Origin: Microdochium bolleyi
Taxonomy: Eukaryota > Ascomycota > Sordariomycetes > Xylariales > Microdochiaceae
NCBI GenBank assembly: GCA_001566295.1
Contig: KQ964261.1
Span: forward strand, 248,001-312,000
Length of the DNA: 64,000 nucleotides
Reading direction: 5' to 3'
The stretch's first letter is position 1. The number at the start of each line of letters is the position of its first letter. Of this stretch, positions 35,142-46,494 are shown one piece after another. The notes beneath the pieces were generated by a model. It was not told the DNA's origin. It worked only from the letters and a program-made list of their open reading frames with translations, and ran no database searches. Both the position numbers and the translations under genes were made by a program.

Positions 35142-35512
35142 GTCCGTGGCTAAAACAACGCGCTGTCAAACCCGCGCCGCCCATGCAATACGTTGTACCT
35201 CAAGGCAACTCTCTCCGTGTACGCGTAGTTGGAACATCCTTCCACCTCTCCCTCCCTTTCCCCGCCATGCTTTGGTTCTGACAAAAGGAAAACAATGAAA
35301 AGTCATGGAAGCAAAACGCCGGCTTGGTTGATTGGTTGAACCTCCCCATTCCAAGTCTTAATGATGTGCGGCGGCGCCGCACCGACTTTATGATTTTGGG
35401 TTTTGCTGTTTGACGTTTCTCTCTGTACACATAAATACATGGGGCATTCTATGCCCTGCCGGAAACAAACTCGGATTCCCGAACTTAACCGGGTGCGGAC
35501 TCTCTGAGGTCA
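34676..35512. other. convergent 3' region ARP2/CCCH protein gene
   Basis: This 837-bp region lies between convergent stop codons and holds both 3' UTRs and a TG dinucleotide run. No coding sequence is seen. Confidence 0.6.
35107..35143. repeat. TG dinucleotide microsatellite
   Basis: About 18 TG units with one TGCG interruption lie 430 bp downstream of the ARP2 stop. It is a simple repeat, likely polymorphic between strains. Confidence 0.95.
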
Positions 35513-38500
35513 CTACTTCAGATCGTTCGGATCGTGCCGGAACGTGCACTGGTCGCCCTTGGCGCACTGGCCCTTTGCCCAGAACGAGCAGGGCTTGGTC
35601 CCGATGAGCGCGCGGTTGATGCCCTTGTGGTCGCGCCCGCCAGGGCCGCCAGGAGCGCCATGACCGCCGCGACCTCCGTTATGCTGTTGTTGCTGCTGAT
35701 GCTGTTGCTGCGGGGTGTGGCGTGAGCCCCGGTCGCGCTGTAAGTGGTCTTGCTGCCTGTCGTTGACATCGCTGTGCCGCTGCTGCTGCTGCTGGTGTGC
35801 GCTGGCGTTCTGGTTCTGTTCCTGGCCGGGAGCTGGCGCTTGGGCGCCGAACTGAGCGTAGTAGGCTGCCCATGCAGCCTGCTGGTCTGGCTGGGCCTGA
35901 GTCTGCGCCTGTTGTTGGTAGTAGGCGGCCCAGGCAGCCGCGGCAGGGTCAGCGACAGGCTGAGCCTGGCTGGCAGTGGCCGTTTGACCACCAGCAAGGG
36001 CAGCCAGTAGGGCCTGGACGTCGTTAGTCGCTGCTTGGGGTTGTTGCGCCGGCTGTGGCTGCTGCTGGCCGCTCTGGAGCGCCTGGACTTGCTGCAGAAT
36101 CGCGGCGTATGCTGGATCCTCGGCTTGAGCTTGCTGAGGCTGTTGAACCTGGCCCTGTGCCTGCGCAAAGTACGCCGCCCACGCCGCCACGTCATTACCA
36201 GCAGGAGCTACAGCGGCCTGAGCTGCGGCCTGAGTCTGCTGGGCAGCTTGTGCCACCGCGGCACTCCGGGCTTGCTCTTCGGCCAGAGCTTTGGCACGGT
36301 CCTTTGCGTCCTTGACAGCGCGGGCAGTCGCGTCGCGCTCGTGACCAGCCCACCATTCTCGAGAACGCTCGGGCGAAGTGATGTGCTCGGGAGGTCCGGT
36401 CGGGGGGAATGGCTTCCCGCGGTATTTCTCGCAAAGAGCCTCGACCGCGTCAGCGGCCTCTTGCACCTTGGGGTCGGAATAGTCACTTCGTCGTTGTGTC
36501 CTAGGGTTTTCTAGGTCGAACGGGGCAGGATCTTTCCAGTTCCTGACGCTTTCCGATCTCAGCAGTGTGAGTACGGCCTCGTCGCGCTCAGCTTGCGTCA
36601 TCAGGCGGGTAGCTGCCGTGGAGACCGAGCTTGACCGCGTGTGGTCAGCAATAGGCCTGGAAGCGCCCGTCTGACCGATGCCGAGCCTCTGCAGTGCCAT
36701 TTGCTGCGAAGCCGCAGCGCCGTATTGGCCAAACTCTGCCCACCTCCGGTGAACCTCCCGCATCTTTGCCGTATCGGACGGCAGGACAGCCACCTTTGGA
36801 GTCGACTCCATCTCGGCAAATGCTTTCGAAGGTGGCGATCGGGGTGTCTCGGGGATCTCGGCAGCAGTCGTATAGACAGCCATGAGCTCTCTACTCTCAT
36901 AGTCTTGCATGAACTTCTGCTGTTCCGAGGTGATTTCCTTAACACCGCCACGAGATACGAAGCTCTTGTCTCGCTGTTCGCCACCAATCTGTTCAAAGCT
37001 GATTCGGTTCGGCACAACCCAGTCCCGCAAGCTAGTCTCGCGAGGCTTGCCATCATCCTCGGCATCGTCGTCGTCGTCTTGGATGCCCATTTTGAGCATC
37101 TGTCCTTCCGAACGGTTGTCACGAGCGTCGCGCAGCATATTGGTACCACGGCCTTCGTCCTCCGCAGCGTCGTGTTGGAAAATGCGGACTTCCTCGAGTT
37201 GATCATCTGGTTTCCACACAACCCGGAGTTTCCGGCGCTTCTCCTTCCGTAGTCGACGGGCCATCTCTTCGGGCGTCTCGGGCGCGCGCTCAGGCTCTTC
37301 GCGAACCTTTGGCGCCTCTTTCGGCTTGGCGATTTCGGCAAGCAGACCACTGATGCTCGAGAAAGCGCTTGGGGCGGCGGGCTCGGCCCGCTTGACCACC
37401 GGCTTCACAATTGTCCGTGCTCTACCAGCCAGGATGGATGCGGAAGGCTTTGGTTTCGCCATCGCGGCCACCGCATGTGCAGGCTGGCCGGCAGAGGCGG
37501 ATTGGGTGACGCCGGATGACTTGGTCGTCGGCGCACCGGCGTTGCCTTCAACGGCGACCTTCTTGTTCGTGCGCGGGTCCACTTCATCGTCGCGTGGTCG
37601 CTTCGCAGGTGATCCATTCTGTGTAGGCTTTTGGGCTCCGTTGGGGAGCTTCCTAGCAGAGCCCAGTCCAGAGTAGTCGATTTTCTTGATCTCGTTGACG
37701 GGTTTCTTCACATCAGGCTCCTTCTTGATCGGCTGTGCTTTGGACGCTGCCGAAGCTGGGGCCGGAAGTTTCTTAGTCGGTTCTATTGATGAAGATTTCG
37801 TGGTGCTGGTCGCCTTCTTGGTTTCCCTGGTGGGTTCGGAAGTCTTGGTTTTCTCGTCGCGAAGCTTTGCGTTCTTGATGATCTGGTCAATATGTCCCTT
37901 CATCTCGCTGCTAATCTGCTCGCTGTACTTGGTTCTCAGGGTATCCAGTTTGAGCTTGGCGAGGAATTCGGTGTCAATCGTGGTGAACCTCGATAGCAGT
38001 TTCAGAAGTACACGAGGATAAGGCCCAGTGAAGTCCTTGGATGTGAAACAGTTGGCCAGCGCATTCCTCATTATTGTGCAAAGCTTGCGGTTGCCGCCCA
38101 TGTTCGACACCAGATACTCTTCACCGAATTTGTCTGCAGTCTGGATGGCAGTGTGCATGAGCTCGTTCTGTCGTCGCGAGGCTTCTTGCAGAGACATAAT
38201 CTTGTCCTTCTCCTCGTTTTCCTCGGCAGTCTTGAGACTGTCCTTGAGCCTCTTCACTTCGACCCACAGGCCGTCAACAAATGCACCAAACCACTGGATG
38301 GCCTTGGAAGTTTTGTCTTTGTCGTAGGCAACATTGTTGGCATGCCAGACACGCGTTACCACTTCCTGCTCAATATTTTCCGGCGTGTTCTTGGGCACGC
38401 CCATCTTGGCCATGATCTTGACGGCTTCCCGGTCCAATTCGGACTCCTCGTCATCTTCTTCGCTCTCTGAAGCGGAAGACGCTTCTCCATCTTTGACATC

Positions 38501-39811
38501 GGAGGCTTTGCGGTTTGTGCCAGACTTGGGCTGAGCTTGAGACTCGGTCTTGAAGGTGTGCTCCAGTGGTGTGAACGGAGCCTGAGGTCGGATCGCCTTG
38601 GCGCGATATCTGACTGGAGCCGAGGACACAGAGAGATGTGGGTGGTTTGGCACAGGATGGAAGACAACGGGGCCGCTGGGCTGAGGCTGGGGGTGGATCT
38701 GTCCGTAGGGCTGCATAGCATTGAAGACTTGCGTACCGGCAATCTGACCATGCTGGTTGGGTGCCAGAGCGCGCTTCCCGGGGATCACATGTTGCTGGCT
38801 CTGGGCAAGCCCAGGTGCGTCATGTGACTGGACATGCTGCGGAGGCGGATATGGCTGGAAATACGGTGCAGGAGACGTGTTGACCTGAGCCCCGCTGGTG
38901 GACTGTGCAGCCGCGGCTTGTTGGTACCCGTGAGGGTTATACCCCCCAGCATGGGCATTCTGATACGACGGCTGTTGGACGACAGGAGCTGGTGACTGCT
39001 TGCCATTGTACAAGTGCGCAGCCTGCCCAGCGGGACTGAAGTTCTGGTTCTGGCCATTGTATTGCGGCATGGACTGTGTGGCCTGGGCCGGCTGCGGGCT
39101 ACGGTGGTTTTGCGAGCCCTGGGACTTGGTGGCATCTCCCGCGTTTGGCCGAGGAGCATTGGGATCCGGATATGTTGGGTATTGTACAGGTGTGTGTCGT
39201 GCCGAGCTGAGGGCCGGACTGCCGGCATTTTGTGGCAGAGACTGGGTGGCGCCCTGCTGATACTGCGGGTGGACGTGCTGTGCTGGGCTCTGTTGGTACT
39301 GCGCCTGTGTCTGTGGAGGTGCAGCAAACCCAGCAGCTTGACCCTGCTGATAGCTGTTCGGGGCATGGGACTGGAACTGTCCACGGTTGCTTTGATTCTG
39401 CCCATCGTACAGCGGTCTTTGCTGTTGTCGTTGCGCGGCTTCATCGTAGTGTTGCTGATAGGCGGGATTAAATTGGCCATGCTGGTGCGAGGCCTGCTGG
39501 TGACCGGCTCCATCGAGTGGCCGAGCGAACGCATGCGAGGGACTCTGCTTTGACACATCGTGGTAGACATTTGATTGTCTTGAAGCGGCCGGGTCGGTTT
39601 GGGCAGTGAACTGGTTCGGATCATAATGTCCGGCACTCATCTGGTGATCTTGGGAGGGGTGCCCACCAAATCCTCCAGCCGCTGCGTCGTACTGCAGGTC
39701 TGACACATGATTATCTAGCATGCCGTTGTACTCTCCGAAGGAGTATTCGGCACTGCCATGAGCTGCATTCGTCCCATCTTGGTACCAATACCCAGTGTGC
39801 CCTTGATCCAT
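35513..39811 (-). CDS. large Q-rich protein with RVxW motif and C-terminal CCCH zinc finger, PNUTS/Ppn1-like candidate
   Basis: One exon from ATG 39811 encodes 1432 aa; upstream in-frame ATG 39898 is less likely because the 29 added residues look like leader. Residues 1-400 are Gln/Tyr/Pro/His-rich and prion-like. About 467-653 is a predicted helical region. A Lys/Ser-rich linker follows. KRRKLRVVWKPDDQLEEVRIF contains RVVW at 863-866, which fits the RVxF/W docking motif for protein phosphatase 1. An Ala/Gln-rich region with repeated AWAAYYAQ-like units lies in the last third. The C-terminus is a CCCH finger, C1408-x7-C1416-x5-C1422-x3-H1426. The order helical domain, RVxW-Trp segment, C-terminal CCCH matches animal PNUTS and suggests a fungal Ppn1-like PP1 regulator in 3'-end processing. 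This is inference; the helical region is not an obvious TFIIS-N domain. Confidence 0.8.
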   Translation of the reverse strand: MDQGHTGYWYQDGTNAAHGSAEYSFGEYNGMLDNHVSDLQYDAAAGGFGGHPSQDHQMSAGHYDPNQFTAQTDPAASRQSNVYHDVSKQSPSHAFARPLDGAGHQQASHQHGQFNPAYQQHYDEAAQRQQQRPLYDGQNQSNRGQFQSHAPNSYQQGQAAGFAAPPQTQAQYQQSPAQHVHPQYQQGATQSLPQNAGSPALSSARHTPVQYPTYPDPNAPRPNAGDATKSQGSQNHRSPQPAQATQSMPQYNGQNQNFSPAGQAAHLYNGKQSPAPVVQQPSYQNAHAGGYNPHGYQQAAAAQSTSGAQVNTSPAPYFQPYPPPQHVQSHDAPGLAQSQQHVIPGKRALAPNQHGQIAGTQVFNAMQPYGQIHPQPQPSGPVVFHPVPNHPHLSVSSAPVRYRAKAIRPQAPFTPLEHTFKTESQAQPKSGTNRKASDVKDGEASSASESEEDDEESELDREAVKIMAKMGVPKNTPENIEQEVVTRVWHANNVAYDKDKTSKAIQWFGAFVDGLWVEVKRLKDSLKTAEENEEKDKIMSLQEASRRQNELMHTAIQTADKFGEEYLVSNMGGNRKLCTIMRNALANCFTSKDFTGPYPRVLLKLLSRFTTIDTEFLAKLKLDTLRTKYSEQISSEMKGHIDQIIKNAKLRDEKTKTSEPTRETKKATSTTKSSSIEPTKKLPAPASAASKAQPIKKEPDVKKPVNEIKKIDYSGLGSARKLPNGAQKPTQNGSPAKRPRDDEVDPRTNKKVAVEGNAGAPTTKSSGVTQSASAGQPAHAVAAMAKPKPSASILAGRARTIVKPVVKRAEPAAPSAFSSISGLLAEIAKPKEAPKVREEPERAPETPEEMARRLRKEKRRKLRVVWKPDDQLEEVRIFQHDAAEDEGRGTNMLRDARDNRSEGQMLKMGIQDDDDDAEDDGKPRETSLRDWVVPNRISFEQIGGEQRDKSFVSRGGVKEITSEQQKFMQDYESRELMAVYTTAAEIPETPRSPPSKAFAEMESTPKVAVLPSDTAKMREVHRRWAEFGQYGAAASQQMALQRLGIGQTGASRPIADHTRSSSVSTAATRLMTQAERDEAVLTLLRSESVRNWKDPAPFDLENPRTQRRSDYSDPKVQEAADAVEALCEKYRGKPFPPTGPPEHITSPERSREWWAGHERDATARAVKDAKDRAKALAEEQARSAAVAQAAQQTQAAAQAAVAPAGNDVAAWAAYFAQAQGQVQQPQQAQAEDPAYAAILQQVQALQSGQQQPQPAQQPQAATNDVQALLAALAGGQTATASQAQPVADPAAAAWAAYYQQQAQTQAQPDQQAAWAAYYAQFGAQAPAPGQEQNQNASAHQQQQQRHSDVNDRQQDHLQRDRGSRHTPQQQHQQQQQHNGGRGGHGAPGGPGGRDHKGINRALIGTKPCSFWAKGQCAKGDQCTFRHDPNDLK

Positions 39812-42433
39812 CGCGAAGTGTGTGGTGTTTGCACGGCAACCACCATGAGAGATTACGCAGTCAACACTCCGCTCCGACGAGTTTCTTATGAAAGTCAATT
39901 GTGTCAGGTCGCTTTAAACCTTTGCTGGGCACTGTATCTGATGCAAGATCGGAGCTTTCGAGCTTCATGTGCGTGACACTTGGTGGTAAGGACCGCGGCC
40001 AATGGGCGCTGGAAAAATGTGGGGTCGGGTTAAGGTTGTGGAGCTGGCTGTCCACATAGGCAGGTTTGATGCAGGACGTTGAGAAGATCAGACTAGTCCT
40101 GGAATGGAAATTAATGGGGTTTCTAGGCACAAGCAACGAATCAGCTTCCAGAAAGTGGTTGAAGTGTGTACAGCCGGTCTTGCCGTGCAAAAAGAGCGAG
40201 TGGGATGTGTGTATGCGGAACACGATGAGAACAGGAGGGAGAAGACATCTTTGCTCTGTTGTCGATAGGAGCTGCGAGCTGCGGAGCCAAGACGGCGATT
40301 CTGATGGCACTGGGGCCGGAGGAGGACGCGCTTGACCTGCTCTGCTGATGCGCAGGGCTCCTGTCCCATCGCGGCGGAGGTGCTGACCCAAGACAGACCC
40401 TCTGTGCAGCGTACAGCAGACCAACAAGGTATGGGAGCGGAGGCGGAAAGCGATGTGCCTTCTTTCATGACTGGGCCATGCGAGGCTCCGCGAAGGCTTT
40501 GACGTCCAGTCCAAGCCGTGCTGCAGATGGTGCTCGCCCTGGATCTGCTTGTGCACCCAGAAGTCCACGTGCTTGGCCCAGCCAATATGGAAAGGAAACT
40601 GAGGTAAGATGATGATGGGGAATAGCATGGGGTGCAAAGACCTGTGCAAGCCGTCCGGGACATGTCCTGCCAATGATTGCCTCTCGCCAGGCCAGTCGCA
40701 ATTCCGTGAGGTTCTCAGTACCAACAACTTGGGCAACTGAGGCGAGAAGGCTGGAACATTTGCAGGCACAACTTGGGGTGTGCATGATGAGCCACGACCT
40801 CACGCCACCGGATCCCTGCTCCTCTGCAATTCAATCCTGCAAGAGGTGGCCAGGCTTCCAGGTGACTTGTTGGGCATAGCAGGCTGAGGCAGGCTCCGGC
40901 CACGCGCAGCGACCAAAAGCGGTAGAGCGGTAGATCGAGCAGAGATCTTTGCTTGAATGGTGGAAATGGGTGCAGGAAGAGGGGTGGATGTTCATTGCTC
41001 AATCACCTACCTGTAATGCTCCACGCGGGAGGGCGGCACCAGACTGCGCGTCTCGGCTAGCGAAAACCTCCACCAAAGCGACTATCGTGTCTGCCCTGCT
41101 CTCTTCAACTGAGAGTGGTGTGATTACAGCATGATAGCCCAAGGTCATTAATGGCCAGATGGGCTCTGATGATGCGCTGGAGCAGCCAAGAATCCTGGTG
41201 CTGCAGACAGCCCGCTGTTCCAAATGCCGCTGATGAAAGACGTGGTGGCGAAGGCGTGTCTTCACCAAGGTGTTCTCCCGAGATGCGACGCGAAAGGAGA
41301 AGGTCGAGTTATAGTCCTCAGAGATGGCGCGCAGTGCCGCAAGGGGCAGTGGAATCAGAGGCAAGCGACGGATTATGCAGCTGGCAACAAGAGGGTCGCA
41401 ACAGGCGCAGCCGCAATAGGCAGTCAAAGGTTGGCAGAGGTCGTTGTGTCTACGCGTGAACGCGGATGGGAGATGTGAAGGAGGAAGAGAGGGCGAGGGA
41501 ATGGCGAGGGCGCGCGGGTCAGGTAGGGGGAGGGAGAGCGGCAGCGTTGGCGCAGGTGGCAGGTGGCAGTGGCAGGAGAGGCAGGCACTGCTCAAGCGCG
41601 ACCCACCTCGGAGCGTCCAAGATTGTGAGACGGAACGAGCAAGCACGATGGCTAACCGACACACCAGGTGCTGCACATCACACATTTGCTCGACCTCGTT
41701 GTGTGTCACCACCTGCGCAATGTGCAGCTTGCGAGGGGCATGGGAGTCTTAACCCTCCTCTACTAGCATCGGACGGACCACAGTAACTTCTTTGTGTCGC
41801 AGCTTGTACGGCGCAAGGCCACGGAACTTCAGCCACTGTTGTGTCCGCGGAGGCATACGTACTACACATGCGCAAGAGGCGAAACTTGTTTTGAACAGGA
41901 TGCAGCACAGACATGTATCGTAAGCAATGGATATGAGTGGCTTGCGGTGGTTGTCTTTCCGATCCTACTGTAACGAGGTCGTCACCACATGCAAATGTGG
42001 AAGTGTCCGAATGTGCATGTTCCGGTTCGCTGCTGTGCCAGACCCCACGTCACTCGAGCTCGGTACCTGTCCAAGTGTCCCGTTGGGGGGCCAAAGTGGC
42101 ATCTCGGACAGGCTCCAGTCCGCCATAGCAACAGCTCGGCCGCATTGCGACAACATCCAAGAGTCCCAGGGTGCACCAGATTCCTGCCTTTGCCAAACAA
42201 CGAAACCTCAGTCGTCCTCTGCAACGGCCCTCGGAGCTTCGTCAGGCCCGACCAACACGAGCGCGTTCGACAACAACAACAACAACGGAGTCGAGGCAGC
42301 CCCTGATTGCGACAACCTTCCCACCCACCTGGCCTCTCAATCCGATTTGCGAGTTCGGAGAAAGTACAACGCTTCAAGGCAAAGCTGAAGGCTAGCCCTC
42401 GACATTGGTGCAGGAGCTGCACGCGCTCCCATC
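39812..42433. other. 2.6-kb divergent intergenic region
   Basis: This lies between the divergent CCCH-protein and SLY1 genes. A 302-codon open frame on the minus strand (40769-39861) overlaps the CCCH gene's leader but lacks coding character. The right end has a CAA-rich SLY1 leader. No gene is supported. Confidence 0.5.
42270..42286. repeat. CAA run in SLY1 leader
   Basis: Five to six CAA units precede the SLY1 ATG by about 150 bp. Such runs are common in fungal 5' UTRs. Confidence 0.7.
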
Positions 42434-44631
42434 ATGTCTTCCACTGGCAACTCCCTCAGAGACCGCCAGGTCGCCTCTTTGAAGCGCATCCTCAATCTCA
42501 ACGAATCGGTCGACAGCCAGGACAATGAGGCTCACGCCAATGGACTCGCGCCGGCGGGGTCCATCTTGACGCCAGAGGGCCAGCCGATATGGAAAGTCCT
42601 GGTCTTTGATGAGCTCGGCCGCGATGTCATCAGCAGCGTCCTCAGGGTCAGTGACCTCCGGTCCATGGGCGTCACCATGCACATGGGCCTGGCGCAGCGC
42701 CGGCATCCGATCCCAGACGTCCCTGTCATCTACCTACTCGAGCCGACCAAGAAGAACCTCGACACTATCGCGAGCGACCTTGCAGCAGGCCTTTACTCGC
42801 CTGCCTACGTCAACTTCCTGTCGACGATACCGAGACCCTTGCTCGAGGACTTCAGCAACACCGTCGTTGCTGCCGATACCCATGAGCACATCTCCCAAGT
42901 GTTCGACCAGTACCTCAACTTCATTGTTGCCGAGCCAGATTTATTTTCATTGGGCATGCAGAAAGAGCACACGTACTGGGCACTGAATAGCGCGAAGACC
43001 AAGGACGAGGAGCTCGATCATGTAGTTGACCGCATCGTAAGCGGTCTCTTCAGCGTCATTGCGACCATGGCCGTCGTGCCCATAATACGGTGCCCGAAGG
43101 GCGCTGCGGCGGAGATGATAGCAGCGAAGCTCGACCGGAAGCTCCGTGACCATATCCTCAACAACAAGGGCAACGACAACCTGTTCTCTTCCAACAACAG
43201 GCCTTCGTCTTCATCGGCCACCCCAGCTTCGAGGCCAGTCCTGGTCATTCTCGACCGGAATGTCGACCTCAACCCCATGCTTTCACATTCATGGACTTAC
43301 CAGTCTCTGGTCCACGACGTGCTGAACATGAAGCTGAACCGCATCACCATCGAGACCCCGATAGACGAGGAGAACCCAGCCAAGGGCTCGACGAAGAAAG
43401 GCTACGACCTCACAGCCACCGACTTCTTCTGGGAGAAGAATGCGGGCGTCCCTTTCCCTCAGGTCGCTGAGGACATCGACGCAGAACTGACGAGATACAA
43501 GGAGGATGCTGCCGAGATTACCAAGAAGACCGGCGCTTCCTCGATCGAAGACCTACAGAACGACACCAGTGCGAGCGCGCAACACCTCAAGGCCGCCATA
43601 ACGTTACTGCCTGAGCTCCGCGAACGGAAGGCCGTCCTCGACATGCACATGAATATTCTTGCAGCATTATTGACCGGTATCAAGAACCGCCAGCTCGACA
43701 ACTACTTCCAGCTTGAGGAGAATGTGATGAAGCAGACGAAAGCGCAGATGCTCGAGATTATCAACGACGACACGAAAGGTTCCGAATCAATGGATAAACT
43801 CAGGCTCTTCATCATATGGTTCCTCAGCACAGAGCAGGAGGTCAGCCGGGCCGACTGGACCCAGTTCGAGGAGGCCCTCACAGCACGCGGCGTGGACTGC
43901 ACATCACTGCCATACGTGCGCCAGTAAGTTTATTTGTTCAGAAGACAGAGGGTAGAGGAGGTGACACAGACTGACACAACTCTAGGGTCCGAGCAACTAC
44001 CAAGATGACACAGTTGACCACCATCAACAACCCTTCCTCACAATCCGCAGCACAGTCTAATGATCTGTTCGGCCGCTTCTCCTCGCTCTCGACCCGCCTC
44101 ACCGACCGCCTCAAGGACACGGGTGTCGGCGTCCCTGGCAACTTGGCCTCCAACTTTGACTCGCTGATCGGCGGCATCAAGAACTTCCTCCCAGCCAACC
44201 GTGATCTGACGGTCACCAAGATCGTCGAATCCATCATGGAACCTCAGACAGCCTCGTCATCCGCGATCGCCAAGACCGAGAATTATCTCTACTTCGACCC
44301 GCGTAGCGCAAACGCCCGTGGCACGATGCCGCCCGCAAGCCAGATGCGCGCTGGCAACACCGGTGGTGGCATGCCCGGCAGTCTGGGCGCGCCGGCGCCC
44401 GGTACCGGGGCGAGTTTCGGGCAGAGAAGGCAGGGGTACTCTGACGCCGTCGTGTTCACCGTTGGTGGAGGCAGCATGGACGAGTATGGTAATTTGCAGG
44501 AGTGGGTGCAGCGCACGGGCGAGGGCAAGGCGAGCAAGAAGCGCGTCGTGTACGGCAGCACGGAGCTGCTCAACGCGCGCGAGTTCATTGCCGAGGAGCT
44601 CGAGAGGCTAGGCCGTGAGATTGGGAGCTAG
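42434..44631 (+). CDS. SLY1: Sec1/Munc18-family protein Sly1
   Basis: Sly1 binds the syntaxin Sed5 and promotes SNARE assembly in ER-Golgi vesicle fusion. Two exons, 42434-43923 and 43986-44631, joined across a 62-nt intron, encode 711 aa. The SM fold covers nearly the whole protein. The start region MSSTGNSLRDRQVASLKRIL is followed by WKVLVFDELGRDVISSVLRV, VIYLLEPT, RPVLVILDRNVDLNPML and HSWTYQSLVHDVL, all typical of Sly1 rather than Sec1, Vps33 or Vps45. The C-terminal exon contains ENYLYFDPR, a Gly/Pro-rich loop, then DAVVFTVGGGSMDEYGNLQEW and KKRVVYGSTELLNAREFI. The gene is convergent with the HET-less paralogue, and only 144 bp separate the stops, so the 3' UTRs probably overlap. Confidence 0.97.
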
Positions 44632-44775
44632 ATATTGAGTTATCTTTACGTAGACAAAACAGCATGTGGGAGCGTTCTACACGAGCTACAAAGCATAATG
44701 AACACAATACCTTGATAAGCGGCATACGAACATTGCTCTTTATGCCTGCGTGATGTACGCGTTGTATGTGTGTGT

Positions 44776-46494
44776 CTATCTAAGCAGAAAATTATGCACG
44801 CGTGCCCTATCCTTGTTCACCTGCCTCGCGAGCTTCAGCGTGTCCAGCGTGCCGCCCTTCTTGGGCTGGACCTCGAGCAGCCGGCTCGTCTTGCACTCGC
44901 CGATGTAAAAGTAGTGCTGCTGCTCCATCTCGCAATCCGGGTGACGTTGTCGGTTGCCGTGCTCGGCCTGCGGCTTGTCTTCTTTGCGGCCGCTGCCTGC
45001 TGCGTTTTTGAACACGCGAGCCTTGTTGATGCTCGAGTCTGAACTGTCCACCGAGGATGAACTGCATAGCGAGGCTTGGAAGCGAAGTGGATCTGAACTT
45101 TGGCCCTTCTCTGTAGAATCCTGAATTGCTGCTTCTGCTGCTGCTTCGTCTTCCTCTTCTACTGCTCCTACCGCTCGCCCGCCATCGTGAAATCGCGTCC
45201 GAGCCTGGAATCCCACTGCCGTAGCCACGTCCCCCCTTTTCTCCTGCTCCTCGGAGGAGCTCACGGGCCGCAGCAAGAACGTCGTCGTCGCCTGCTGGGA
45301 CTCGAAGAAACCGTGCGTCCTCCCGCCGTGCCGGTCCGCCGCGTCACCGTGATGATGAGAGGAGTTGTTCTTGAACCTGCCCGTGTATCCCACGAGCTGC
45401 CACGCCCGCGGCTCCACGGAGCGGGTAAAGACTATATCGTCGCGCTGGACGTGAGATGGGGCGATGCCGATGGCGGGCCAAATGGGTGCCACCGCCGACG
45501 ATGGCGATGGCGATGATGATGTTGTGGATAGATCGGAATGGGATGAAGGGATAGGAGATCTCGAGAGGAACTGCGGCAAAGATGGGTTTCCGTGCCCGGG
45601 AAGATCAAACCCTCGGACCCAAGGGGATGCGGTGACACGGAATAAAGAAAAGGAGGATCTCTTCCTGGGGCGCAGCGGCCGGAATGCTTTCGCGATGAAC
45701 ATCCGCCGCCCTTGCATCGTCAGACGCACCTTAGCGAGCATTTCCTGTTCAGCCGTGCTGTACGTAGGGGGGAGCGGCTGCGCGGTATCAGCAGCGTGAC
45801 AGACTATGCGGACGAAATCCTCACATGGCACATGGTCCGCCTCCTCGCCCTTCTTCCCCCGCCGGTCCAGGAGCACCCTCTCATACTGCGTCAGCAGGAT
45901 GTCCATGTTTGTATATGACGTCTCGAACCCGCCGACTGTCCACGTTAGGGTGGTCAGCAGGAAGATCCACGTCCGGCGGATGTAACCGGCCGTCTCGTCG
46001 TCGGAGGCGTCCGTGGGGAAGCGCTCGCCGGGGTAGTCGATCCCGGCGTAAGGGACGTAACCACCTGAGTCTTTCTCTCCTCTGGAGTATCTCACGGGGC
46101 TTCTTCGAAATTCAAGTTTAAGTAGCTTGTTGTTGTCGTTGCCGTGCTCAACGACATCGATCTGCCGGGCATGTTGGAGACTGAGCCCAATGCACTCAGG
46201 GTTCTGATCTGTGTCTATCAAGTCGCTGCGCGCCGGATCCAGCCGATAGTCCGGTGCCCAGGAACACCGGTTTCCAAGATGCGTGCCGTTCGATCGCTGA
46301 CTGGCTGTGCGCAAGATATGTGTATGAGCTGAGGGATTTGTCTTCAGGTTCTCCGCCGCAACATCTATGTAGCCTTGTGCAACGCTCCTATCGTGCTCGG
46401 TCGGAACCCCCGCGCTCTTCTCGGCAGCGGCTGGCCAGAGTAATCGATGATATCCCAACTCTTTGTGAATGTAGCCAAGATTACGGGTAGACAT
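44776..46494 (-). CDS. HET-family paralogue lacking the HET domain
   Basis: The product is a 572-aa open frame from ATG 46494. It matches the C-terminal part of the neighbouring HET protein over most of its length. Shared stretches include QRSNGTHL..CSW.PD.RL, the FP..ASD block, QGRRMFIA versus TGRRLLLA, WPAIGIAPSHVQ versus WPVIAIGPSDTQ, and YFYIGECKTSRL versus FWYIGEVKSYRL. The match starts near its residue 30, equivalent to residue 292 of the neighbour, so the entire HET domain is missing. The 493 bp upstream contain no HET-domain remnant that I can see, only AT-richer DNA with a TATATAA-like stretch near 46735. The body has no stop or frameshift. It also carries His/Ser/Glu-rich inserts absent from the neighbour. 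It could be a functional HET-less derivative, a recent 5'-truncated pseudogene, or a gene with an undetected upstream exon. Confidence 0.65.
   Translation of the reverse strand: MSTRNLGYIHKELGYHRLLWPAAAEKSAGVPTEHDRSVAQGYIDVAAENLKTNPSAHTHILRTASQRSNGTHLGNRCSWAPDYRLDPARSDLIDTDQNPECIGLSLQHARQIDVVEHGNDNNKLLKLEFRRSPVRYSRGEKDSGGYVPYAGIDYPGERFPTDASDDETAGYIRRTWIFLLTTLTWTVGGFETSYTNMDILLTQYERVLLDRRGKKGEEADHVPCEDFVRIVCHAADTAQPLPPTYSTAEQEMLAKVRLTMQGRRMFIAKAFRPLRPRKRSSFSLFRVTASPWVRGFDLPGHGNPSLPQFLSRSPIPSSHSDLSTTSSSPSPSSAVAPIWPAIGIAPSHVQRDDIVFTRSVEPRAWQLVGYTGRFKNNSSHHHGDAADRHGGRTHGFFESQQATTTFLLRPVSSSEEQEKRGDVATAVGFQARTRFHDGGRAVGAVEEEDEAAAEAAIQDSTEKGQSSDPLRFQASLCSSSSVDSSDSSINKARVFKNAAGSGRKEDKPQAEHGNRQRHPDCEMEQQHYFYIGECKTSRLLEVQPKKGGTLDTLKLARQVNKDRARVHNFLLR

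Noticed and set aside
39861..40769. 302-codon minus-strand open frame upstream of the CCCH protein gene
   Set aside because: Codon use is not fungal-coding-like and it overlaps the leader and start of the CCCH gene.
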